Notes under the pieces: model-generated | What the model was told of the DNA's origin: nothing | Seen by the model: the letters and a program-made list of their open reading frames with translations, nothing else | Databases searched by the model: none | Program-made: the position numbers and the translations under genes | Shown here: piece after piece, positions 1-6,783 of the stretch | Layout of the letters: each line of letters starts with the position of its first letter | Numbering within the stretch: the first letter of the stretch is position 1 | NCBI GenBank assembly: GCA_947370975.1 | Contig: CANBNG010000006.1 | Coordinates: forward strand, 1-64,000 | Length of the DNA stretch: 64,000 nucleotides | From: Beijerinckiaceae bacterium | GTDB lineage: Bacteria; Pseudomonadota; Alphaproteobacteria; Rhizobiales; Beijerinckiaceae | Reading direction: 5' to 3'

Positions 1-844
1 AGACGTCGGCATGGCCGAGCAATTCCTGCACGACGCGCAAATCGGCTCCGTTTTGCAGGAGATGACTGGCAAACGCATGGCGCAGCACATGCGGACTGAC
101 GAGATCGGCCCGCAGCCCCGCCGCGACCGCCGCGATCTTCAGCTCGCGGGCAAAGACCTGCCGTGGCAGATGGCCGCTTTCGCTGTCGGCGGGAAACAGC
201 CAGCGCGATTTGGCCTTGCCGGGGGCAAGTTCGGCCAAAAGCGTCAGATAATCGACCATGGCTGTGCGCGCAGGCACCGACAGGGGCACAAGACGCTCGC
301 GCCCGCCCTTGCCCTTGATGGTCAGCATTGGGTCGCGCCCGCGCGCCGCGCTGCGCGGCAGGGAGACGAGCTCGGACACGCGCAGGCCCGTGGCGTAGAG
401 CGTTTCCAGCAGGCAGGTGAGCCGCGCCGCATTCAGCCGCTCGCTTGCCGGACGGTCGGGATCGGCGATCCCCTCCTTCACAACCGCAAGCAGGCGATCG
501 ACCTCCTCCGGGCGGAGCACCTTGGGCAGCGGGCGCCCGCGCCGCGGGCCCTCGATGACCACCGCCGGATCCTCCGTGCGGCGGCCCTCGACGTAGAGAA
601 AACGGTGGAACTGGCGCACGCAGGAAAGTCGCCGCGCCGTGGAAGAGGCCTTGAAGCCACGCGAGTCGAGATCTTCGAGATAGGCGCGCACATTGGCCGT
701 GCCAGCACTCAAGGGCCCCTCCCCGCAGCTGCCCAGATAATCGCAATAATCCTCGAGGTCGCGACCGTAGGCGGCCAAAGTATTGGCTGCAGCGCCACGT
801 TCGGCGGCGATCATGTCGAGGAAGAGCAGCGCGAGCGGGTCCAC
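1..844 (-). CDS. xerD: Tyrosine recombinase XerD (3' end cut by window edge)
   Basis: Site-specific tyrosine recombinase that, with XerC, resolves chromosome dimers at dif. About 281 codons are visible, against roughly 300 for the family. The N-terminal SAM-like core-binding domain is followed by the catalytic domain. Arg sits in GLRVSEL (near residue 155), Lys in IKGKGGRER, His-x-x-Arg in HVLRHAFASHLL, and His in LLGHADV. The nucleophilic Tyr lies just beyond base 1. The start is a GTG at 844: an in-frame stop lies 17 codons upstream with no other start codon between, and the GTG overlaps the stop of the upstream micro-gene by one base (TAGTG), implying translational coupling. XerC is also in this window (27490-28467), so this protein is assigned as XerD. 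Confidence 0.93.
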   Translation of the reverse strand, partial: MDPLALLFLDMIAAERGAAANTLAAYGRDLEDYCDYLGSCGEGPLSAGTANVRAYLEDLDSRGFKASSTARRLSCVRQFHRFLYVEGRRTEDPAVVIEGPRRGRPLPKVLRPEEVDRLLAVVKEGIADPDRPASERLNAARLTCLLETLYATGLRVSELVSLPRSAARGRDPMLTIKGKGGRERLVPLSVPARTAMVDYLTLLAELAPGKAKSRWLFPADSESGHLPRQVFARELKIAAVAAGLRADLVSPHVLRHAFASHLLQNGADLRVVQELLGHADV

Positions 845-987
845 TATTTGTTCAGCCTGGAGGCAGGAATTGTCTGCGTCATTTCACGGGGCTGGGGTTC
901 GACAAAAGTGACAAGCGCCAGCATGCCGGCGAAAACGGCCCCGGCGAGAATGGCGATGGTCAGCAGAAACCTGAACAGGGTCGGCAC
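844..987 (-). CDS. 47-residue single-pass membrane micro-protein coupled to xerD
   Basis: Small reading frame starting at GTG 987 with a good ribosome site (GGAGAAG, 3 bases upstream of the start) and ending TAG at 844. It starts MPTLFRFLLTIAILAGAVFA and has one hydrophobic segment at about residues 4-29, then a polar tail ending RLNK. Its stop overlaps the xerD start by one base, so the two are very probably co-translated. I recall short unnamed proteins at this place in other Rhizobiales, sometimes mis-named 'histidine kinase', but no function is known to me. The coding case rests on the ribosome site, the hydrophobic profile and the exact overlap. Confidence 0.7.
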   Translation of the reverse strand: MPTLFRFLLTIAILAGAVFAGMLALVTFVEPQPREMTQTIPASRLNK

Positions 988-1137
988 GAGCTTCTCCGGA
1001 CGCTTGGCAGAGCATGGACCCTATCTTCCCCCGCACAGCCTGTACGAATCAACCAAGCGGTGCGGGAAAAGCCGGATTTACGACCATCCTGCCCGCCGGA
1101 GCTTAAATCCGCGTTCACACCATGCTAGGGAGAGGCT

Positions 1138-2916
1138 ATGACCTCGTTCTCTTACCCTCCTGTGGACTTCCCCAACCCCGTTCCCCTGCGCCGCGATGGC
1201 CGGGCGGCGAGCCTTGTGCGGCGGCTCGGTGGCCGCTCCATCGTGCTCGTCGGCATCATGGGTTCGGGCAAGACCTCCGTCGGCCGTCGCCTTGCGGCGC
1301 GGCTCGGCCTCGATTTCGTCGATGCGGACGCTGCCATCGAGACGGCGGCGCGCATGACCATTGCCGAGATTTTCAAACGTCACGGCGAGACATTCTTCCG
1401 CGACCGCGAACATCACGTGATCGCGCGGCTGCTGACCGAAGAACAAAAGGTTCTGGCGACGGGCGGAGGCGCGTTCATGCGCGAAGACACGCGCCTTGCC
1501 ATTTCCGAGCGCGCCGTCTCGATCTGGCTCAAGGCCGATCTCGACGTGCTGATGCGCCGCGTGCGCAAGCGCTCGAACCGCCCGCTGCTGCATACCGAAG
1601 ATCCCGACGCGACCATGCAGCGCCTGATCTCCGAGCGTTATCCCGTCTATGGTCTCGCCGATTTCACGGTGACATCGAGCGATGGTCCACATGATGGCGT
1701 TGTCGAGACCATTCTGACCACGCTCGAACGCGGTCTGCCGCCCGATCACGCTCCCGCCGACATCCATGTATCGCATGAAACTGGATCGACCATGATGACG
1801 CCCCCTCCCGTCACGCGCGTTCCCGTCGAGCTTGGCGCGCGCCGCTATGACATTCTCATCGGCTCGCACCTGATCGAGGATGCCGGCAGCCATATTGCGC
1901 GGCTCTTTCCGGGCTCCGCCTGCACCGTGGTGACGGATCGCAACGTCGCCGAGCGGCATCTGCCCTCGCTCGAAGCCGGCCTCGACATGGCAGGCATCCG
2001 CCACACCCGCTGCATCGTTGAGCCGGGCGAAGCGTCGAAATCCTACGAGACCTTTGCCAGCGTCTGCGATTCGATCATTGGCGCGCGCATGGAACGCCGC
2101 GATCTGGTGATTGCGCTGGGCGGCGGCGTGATCGGCGATCTTGCGGGCTTTGCTGCGGCAAGCGTGCGGCGCGGCATGCGCTTTGTGCAGATTCCGACGT
2201 CTCTTCTCTCGCAGGTGGATTCCTCCGTCGGCGGCAAGACGGGCATCAATTCGCGCCACGGCAAAAATCTCGTCGGCGCGTTTCATCAGCCCTCTCTGGT
2301 GCTGGCCGACACGGGCGCGCTCTCGACATTGCCGGAGCGCGAATTCCGCGCGGGCTATGCGGAAGTGGCGAAATACGGACTGATCGACAATCCCGACTTT
2401 TTCGCCTGGCTCGAACAAAACTGGCAGGGCGTTTTCGGCGCGGGGCCAGAACTGACCCATGCCATTGCCACGAGCTGCGCGGCCAAGGCCGCTGTCGTCA
2501 TTCGCGACGAGACCGAACAAGGCGACCGTGCGCTGCTCAACCTCGGCCACACCTTCGGCCATGCGCTCGAATCGCTCACCCGTTACGACGGCACGCGGCT
2601 TGTGCATGGCGAGGCTGTTTCCATCGGCATGGCGTGCGCCTTCCGCTTCTCGGCAGGGCTTGGCCTGTGCTCGCACGAGGATGCAGATCGCGCCATCGCG
2701 CATCTGGCCAATGTCGGCCTGCCGGTGCAGATCCGCGCGATCCCGGGCTGGAGCGCGGATGCGCAGACGATTCTTGATGCCATGTATCAGGACAAGAAAG
2801 TCGAGCGCGGTGCGCTCACCTTCATTCTGCTGCGCGGGATCGGCCGCAGCTTTGTGGCCAAGAATATTCCGGGCGAAGATGTGCTGGCGTTCCTGAAGGA
2901 CGAGCTTGCTCTCTAG
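1138..2916 (+). CDS. aroKB: Bifunctional shikimate kinase / 3-dehydroquinate synthase fusion
   Basis: One uninterrupted 592-residue frame holding two shikimate-pathway enzymes. Residues about 33-200 are shikimate kinase (AroK, step 5): P-loop GIMGSGKTS at 39-47, DADAAIE, FFRDRE, and the GGGAF shikimate-binding motif near 109. Residues about 220-592 are 3-dehydroquinate synthase (AroB, step 2): GGGVIGDLAGF for NAD, and Zn ligands in GYAEVAKYG, LGHTFGHALE and HGEAVSIGM. The ATG at 1138 has a strong ribosome site (GGGAGAGG). A Met-Met pair at residues 219-220 (1792) could be an internal AroB start but has no clear ribosome site. In most relatives aroK and aroB are separate neighbouring genes. 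The 3' end overlaps the convergent ndvA stop by four bases. Confidence 0.93.
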   Translation: MTSFSYPPVDFPNPVPLRRDGRAASLVRRLGGRSIVLVGIMGSGKTSVGRRLAARLGLDFVDADAAIETAARMTIAEIFKRHGETFFRDREHHVIARLLTEEQKVLATGGGAFMREDTRLAISERAVSIWLKADLDVLMRRVRKRSNRPLLHTEDPDATMQRLISERYPVYGLADFTVTSSDGPHDGVVETILTTLERGLPPDHAPADIHVSHETGSTMMTPPPVTRVPVELGARRYDILIGSHLIEDAGSHIARLFPGSACTVVTDRNVAERHLPSLEAGLDMAGIRHTRCIVEPGEASKSYETFASVCDSIIGARMERRDLVIALGGGVIGDLAGFAAASVRRGMRFVQIPTSLLSQVDSSVGGKTGINSRHGKNLVGAFHQPSLVLADTGALSTLPEREFRAGYAEVAKYGLIDNPDFFAWLEQNWQGVFGAGPELTHAIATSCAAKAAVVIRDETEQGDRALLNLGHTFGHALESLTRYDGTRLVHGEAVSIGMACAFRFSAGLGLCSHEDADRAIAHLANVGLPVQIRAIPGWSADAQTILDAMYQDKKVERGALTFILLRGIGRSFVAKNIPGEDVLAFLKDELAL

Positions 2917-4712
2917 ACGGGGCTCTTGATGTCCTCGCTCGCCTCGCTCGATGAGGGATGGGGCGCGGCCATGAATTGCGCCCGCGCGAGAGTGGCGAAA
3001 CGCCCGTTCTGCGCCACCAATTCGTCGAACGAGCCGCTTTCGACAATGTGGCCCTGATCGAACACCAGAATGCGCGTGGCATTGCGCACGGTGGCGAGGC
3101 GATGGGCGATGACAAAGGTCGTGCGCCCTTGCGTGGCGGCATCCAGCGCCTTTTGCAATTGACGCTCGGTGGTGGCGTCGAGCGCACTCGTCGCCTCATC
3201 GAAAATCATGATCGGCGGATCTTTCAACAGCGCGCGCGCAATCGAAATCCGCTGGCGCTCGCCACCCGAGAGCGAGCGGCCACGCTCGCCCACAAGGGTC
3301 GCCAGCCCATCGCTCTGGCGCGACACGAATTCGCTCGCCTGCGCACGCTCGAGCGCAACCGCAATATCCTCATCGCTCGCATCGGGCTTGCCCACGCGCA
3401 GATTCTCTTCAATCGAGCGGGCAAAGAGCATCGGCTCCTGAAAGACAACGCCGATGTTTCGCCGCAGCGAGACGAGCGTCATGTCGCGAATGTCGATGCC
3501 ATCGACCTTCACCGCGCCATGCAGCGGATCGAAAACACGATGCAGCAGGCTCATCGTCGTCGATTTGCCCGAGCCCGTTGCCCCGACAAAGGCGATGGTC
3601 TCGCCGGGCTCGACAGCAAAGGACACATCCGACACCGCCGTGCGCCTCCCGTCATAGCTGAAGGTGACATTCTCGAAGGTCACGCGACCCGAAAGGCGGC
3701 CGACATCGGTTGCCACGGCGCGGTCGTGCACGCCGGGCTGCGTGTCGATGACGCGAAAGAAATCCTGCAATTTCGGCGTCAGCATGAAGGTCCAGTTGAC
3801 GAAACCGACCATTTGCTCGAGCCGGCCGATCAGCATGGTCGCAAAATTCATGAAGGTGACGATTTCGCCGATGGTCGCCAGACCCTGCAGATGCAGCCAG
3901 GTGCCAAGCAGAAAGATCGAGACAAGGGTGAGCGTGGCCGAGGCGCGCGTCGCCACTGCTGCAAGCGCCCACCAGGAAAGCACCGGCATTTGCGCGGTCA
4001 GCACATCACTGATGATCTGGCGCATCGCGCGCGCCTCGGATTCGATGCGCGTGAAACTCTGGATGACCGGCACATTTCCAAGCGCATCGGAGGCGCGTTC
4101 GGCCAGATCGGTGTTGAATCGCTCGACGCTTCTTTGCATGCCCTCGGTGCGGCGCAGCACCAGCGCGGTCAACAGGCCGAAGAGAAAAACAAGAATGATG
4201 AGCAGCCCCGCCAGCCGCCAGTTGATGAACAGCGAAATCGGCAGCATGACGAAGAGGGCAAGAAACGACGCACAATTTTCGCGAAAGAACGACAACCAGA
4301 TCGAGGCCATGCCGGCCGCGCCATCGAGCATGGTTTTCAGCAGCCGCCCCGAGTGGCTGGCGGTGTGGAAGCTCAACGGCAGATGCAGCACATGTTCGAA
4401 ATAGGCGCCGGTCACGGCCAGCCGCTGGCGATGCGAGAGGCGGTCGGCATGAAGGGCGACCAGCACGGCGGCCGCGATGGTGAAAAGCCCAAACCCGACC
4501 CACGCGCCGACCAGCGGCGTCAGCTCCTCCCACCGGAGCGCTGCGGACTCCTTTTGTGCGCCGGCGAGCTTGTCGATGATGCGCCCGAACAGAACCGGCT
4601 CGGCAAATTGCGCGGCAGCCAGCGCCAGATTGGCGAGCACGAGCACAATGGCGAGCCTGTATTCGCTCCCCAGCTCCTTCAGCACACGGATGTAGATGCG
4701 GACAAAATTCAT
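2913..4712 (-). CDS. ndvA: Cyclic beta-1,2-glucan-type ABC exporter (NdvA/ChvA family)
   Basis: Fused membrane-plus-ATPase half-transporter of 599 residues, which acts as a homodimer in the inner membrane. Residues about 18-310 carry six hydrophobic segments (ABC exporter type I). The ATPase domain follows, with Walker A GATGSGKST at 377-385, signature LSGGERQ, Walker B IMIFDEATSALD and switch His in FVIAHRLA. The N-terminus MNFVRIYIRVLKELG and overall similarity fit the NdvA/ChvA exporters that move cyclic beta-glucans to the periplasm in Rhizobiales. A plain lipid- or drug-exporter role cannot be excluded, and no glucan synthase gene is in the window. The ATG at 4712 matches family starts; an open frame continues upstream but looks non-coding. 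Confidence 0.85.
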   Translation of the reverse strand: MNFVRIYIRVLKELGSEYRLAIVLVLANLALAAAQFAEPVLFGRIIDKLAGAQKESAALRWEELTPLVGAWVGFGLFTIAAAVLVALHADRLSHRQRLAVTGAYFEHVLHLPLSFHTASHSGRLLKTMLDGAAGMASIWLSFFRENCASFLALFVMLPISLFINWRLAGLLIILVFLFGLLTALVLRRTEGMQRSVERFNTDLAERASDALGNVPVIQSFTRIESEARAMRQIISDVLTAQMPVLSWWALAAVATRASATLTLVSIFLLGTWLHLQGLATIGEIVTFMNFATMLIGRLEQMVGFVNWTFMLTPKLQDFFRVIDTQPGVHDRAVATDVGRLSGRVTFENVTFSYDGRRTAVSDVSFAVEPGETIAFVGATGSGKSTTMSLLHRVFDPLHGAVKVDGIDIRDMTLVSLRRNIGVVFQEPMLFARSIEENLRVGKPDASDEDIAVALERAQASEFVSRQSDGLATLVGERGRSLSGGERQRISIARALLKDPPIMIFDEATSALDATTERQLQKALDAATQGRTTFVIAHRLATVRNATRILVFDQGHIVESGSFDELVAQNGRFATLARAQFMAAPHPSSSEASEDIKSPV

Positions 4713-4914
4713 GATCGCAGAATCCGGCGAGAGGGTTTGCGCCAAAGAATGGTCCCTGGCGAGCCGATATAGAGGAGCAAAACGGCCTTGACCATGGGAC
4801 CGGCCAATGCGCGGCTCCTCCCAAGGTTCGTGCCGCAGATGCGAAAAAGACTTGGTTTCATGCCGCGCTGCCACTAACTTCAGCGAAAGCTTTCATCGGG
4901 ACCCCGGCGCTGCC

Positions 4915-5616
4915 ATGAGCAAGGTCTATTCGGACGCAACTTCAGCCCTCGCGGGCCTTTTGAAAGACGGCATGACCGTCATGTCGGGCGGCTTCGGCCT
5001 CTGCGGCATCCCCGAGACATTGATCCTCGCGATCCGCGACTCCGGGGTCAAGAACCTGACCGTCATTTCCAACAATGCCGGTGTCGATGGTATCGGCCTC
5101 GGCATCTTGCTGGAAACGCGGCAGATCAAAAAGATGATCTCGTCTTATGTTGGCGAGAACAAGCTTTTTGCGCAGCAATTTCTGGCCGGTGACCTCGAGC
5201 TCGAGTTCAACCCGCAAGGCACGCTGGCCGAGCGCATTCGCGCGGGCGGGGCGGGCATTCCGGCCTTTTTCACCAAGACAGGCGTTGGCACGATCATCGC
5301 GGAGGGCAAGGACCTGCGTGAGTTCGATGGCGAGACCTTCGTGATGGAGCGCGGCCTCGTCGCCGATATCGCTCTCGTCCACGCCTGGAAGGGCGATACC
5401 GAGGGCAATCTCGTCTATCGGAAGACCGCCCGAAACTTCAATCCGATGATGGCGACCGCCGGCAAGGTAACGATCGCGCAGGTCGAACATATGGTCGCGC
5501 CCGGCGAGATCGATCCCGACCACATCATCACGCCCGGCATTTTCGTGAAGCGCCTCGTGCATGTTCCCAATGCGGAGAAACGCATCGAACAGCGCACCAC
5601 CCGCAAGCGCGCCTGA
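4915..5616 (+). CDS. scoA: 3-oxoacid CoA-transferase subunit A
   Basis: Alpha subunit (233 residues) of a two-subunit CoA-transferase of the succinyl-CoA:3-ketoacid (SCOT) type. The enzyme moves CoA from succinyl-CoA to acetoacetate (ketone-body or PHB use) or, in related enzymes, to 3-oxoadipate. The N-terminal region MSGGFGLCGIPE and SNNAG near residues 58-63 are typical of subunit A. It is followed 17 bases later by scoB and the two form a heterodimer. Start ATG 4915 gives the family N-terminus MSKVYSDA; an upstream in-frame extension lacks similarity. The neighbourhood of C4-acyl-CoA genes elsewhere in the window favours acetoacetate as substrate (inference). Confidence 0.92.
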   Translation: MSKVYSDATSALAGLLKDGMTVMSGGFGLCGIPETLILAIRDSGVKNLTVISNNAGVDGIGLGILLETRQIKKMISSYVGENKLFAQQFLAGDLELEFNPQGTLAERIRAGGAGIPAFFTKTGVGTIIAEGKDLREFDGETFVMERGLVADIALVHAWKGDTEGNLVYRKTARNFNPMMATAGKVTIAQVEHMVAPGEIDPDHIITPGIFVKRLVHVPNAEKRIEQRTTRKRA

Positions 5617-5633
5617 TTTTAGGAGATTTTCCG

Positions 5634-6284
5634 ATGGCCTGGACCCGCGATGAAATGGCCGCGCGCGCCGCGAAGGAATTGCGCGACGGTTTTTACGTCA
5701 ATCTCGGCATCGGCATTCCGACGCTGGTCTCCAATTACATTCCCGCCGGCATGACGGTTCAGCTGCAAAGCGAAAACGGCATGCTGGGCATGGGCCCCTT
5801 TCCCTATGAGGGAGAGGAAGACGCCGACCTCATCAATGCCGGCAAGCAGACGATCACCGAACTGCCGACCACGAGCTATTTCTCCAGCGCCGATTCCTTT
5901 GCGATGATTCGCGGCGGCCATATCGACCTGTCGATCCTGGGCGCCATGCAGGTGGCCGAAAACGGCGATCTCGCCAATTGGATGATCCCGGGCAAGATGG
6001 TGAAGGGCATGGGCGGGGCCATGGACCTCGTTGCGGGCGTCAAAAAAGTCGTCGTCGTAATGGAGCATGTCGCCAAGGATGGGGCCAAACTGCTCCACCG
6101 CTGCAACCTGCCCCTCACGGGTTCGGGCGTCGTCGACATGGTCATCACCGATCTTGCGGTCTTTTCCATCGACAAGTCTGGCAAGAATGGCATGACCCTC
6201 ATCGAGCTCGCGCCCGGCGTGAGCCTCGAGGACGTCCAGTCCAAGACCGAAGCGACCTTTGAGACCGCTTCAAACCTCAAGTGA
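5634..6284 (+). CDS. scoB: 3-oxoacid CoA-transferase subunit B
   Basis: Beta subunit (216 residues) of the CoA-transferase, carrying the catalytic glutamate in QSENGMLG (E47), which forms the enzyme-CoA thioester. GIGIPTLV and GAMDLVAG are further family motifs. A clear ribosome site AGGAG lies upstream of ATG 5634. It forms an operon with scoA. Its TGA stop lies inside a 13-bp palindrome (6281-6293) that reappears inverted in the downstream intergenic region, so the 3' end is also a putative regulatory site. Confidence 0.93.
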   Translation: MAWTRDEMAARAAKELRDGFYVNLGIGIPTLVSNYIPAGMTVQLQSENGMLGMGPFPYEGEEDADLINAGKQTITELPTTSYFSSADSFAMIRGGHIDLSILGAMQVAENGDLANWMIPGKMVKGMGGAMDLVAGVKKVVVVMEHVAKDGAKLLHRCNLPLTGSGVVDMVITDLAVFSIDKSGKNGMTLIELAPGVSLEDVQSKTEATFETASNLK

Positions 6285-6293
6285 TGTAATCAC
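6281..6293. promoter_or_regulatory. Operator-like palindrome, copy 1 (overlaps scoB stop)
   Basis: GTGATGTAATCAC is two 5-bp arms (GTGAT/ATCAC) around a 3-bp centre. It is the exact reverse complement of the site at 6538-6550. The architecture (short arms, 3-bp spacer) is like GntR/FadR-type operators; it is one base shorter than a CRP site. The binding protein is not known. Confidence 0.5.
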
Positions 6294-6537
6294 AAGTCTG
6301 TGTTTAACCCCGATCAGGTTGCGCCTCGCGGCGTGATCTTGTGCGGGGCGTCTGCGGCTTAGCTCGGCCCAAAATTGCGAATAAATTATTGAAATTAATA
6401 GTTTTTTCTCTCAAGCGCCCCACTTCAGGGCCCAACCAGGCCTAGGCAGGCGTAAACCGCCGTTCCGAGCCTCTGGCCAATCAGGAAAAACTGCGTCACA
6501 ATTCTGACTCTATACGACTTTCGTTCCCCCCTAGCCT

Positions 6538-6550
6538 GTGATTACATCAC
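6538..6550. promoter_or_regulatory. Operator-like palindrome, copy 2 (exact inverted copy)
   Basis: GTGATTACATCAC, flanked by T and A to give a 15-bp palindrome TGTGATTACATCACA. It is the exact reverse complement of the site at 6281-6293. It lies about 235 bp before the tctAB start and 25 bases after a possible -10 element, a position suited to repression. Confidence 0.55.
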
Positions 6551-6757
6551 AGTAACCAGAAGGTGGATGGCTGTTTGCCAATCCTCCCGTTCGGAGGGAA
6601 CGCCAAGAAGGCCGGCTGCGCAGGCGATAGCCCGGCTGCAGCGCTACGCCGTACTGCCGGTCAACCGGCGCGGACAGGCTGACCCTCCCTTTCATAACTT
6701 TCAGTGCGGCCGCATGGCCCTTTCCCGACCGGCTGATCTCCACCCGGTCCTGCAAAA

Positions 6758-6770
6758 GTGATGTGATTTC
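6758..6770. promoter_or_regulatory. Degenerate third operator copy near tctAB start
   Basis: GTGATGTGATTTC matches copy 1 at 10 of 13 positions, with the left arm intact. It lies 13 bases before the tctAB ATG, overlapping the ribosome-site region. It may be a weak third operator or a chance match. Confidence 0.3.
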
Positions 6771-6783
6771 GAGAGGTTAGCAA

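Larger units (their letters stand above)
6285..6783. other. Intergenic region with putative promoter and operators for tctAB
   Basis: About 500 bases without a convincing gene. It has an AT-rich core (about 6365-6415), two or three copies of a GTGAT-N3-ATCAC palindrome (6281, 6538, 6758), and a possible -10-like TATACG near 6511. A 64-codon open frame at 6567-6761 has no ribosome site or recognisable similarity and is not called. The long spacing between sites 1 and 2 (about 257 bp) would allow DNA looping. Confidence 0.45.

Noticed and set aside
6281..6551. CRP-like sites (TGTGA...TCACA) around scoB/tctAB.
   Set aside because: The spacing between TGTGA and TCACA is 5, not the 6 required for CRP; the 3-bp-centre description is more accurate and a GntR-like protein is more plausible.
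6567..6761. A 64-codon open frame in the tctAB promoter region.
   Set aside because: No ribosome site, no hydrophobic or domain pattern, and it covers probable regulatory sequence.
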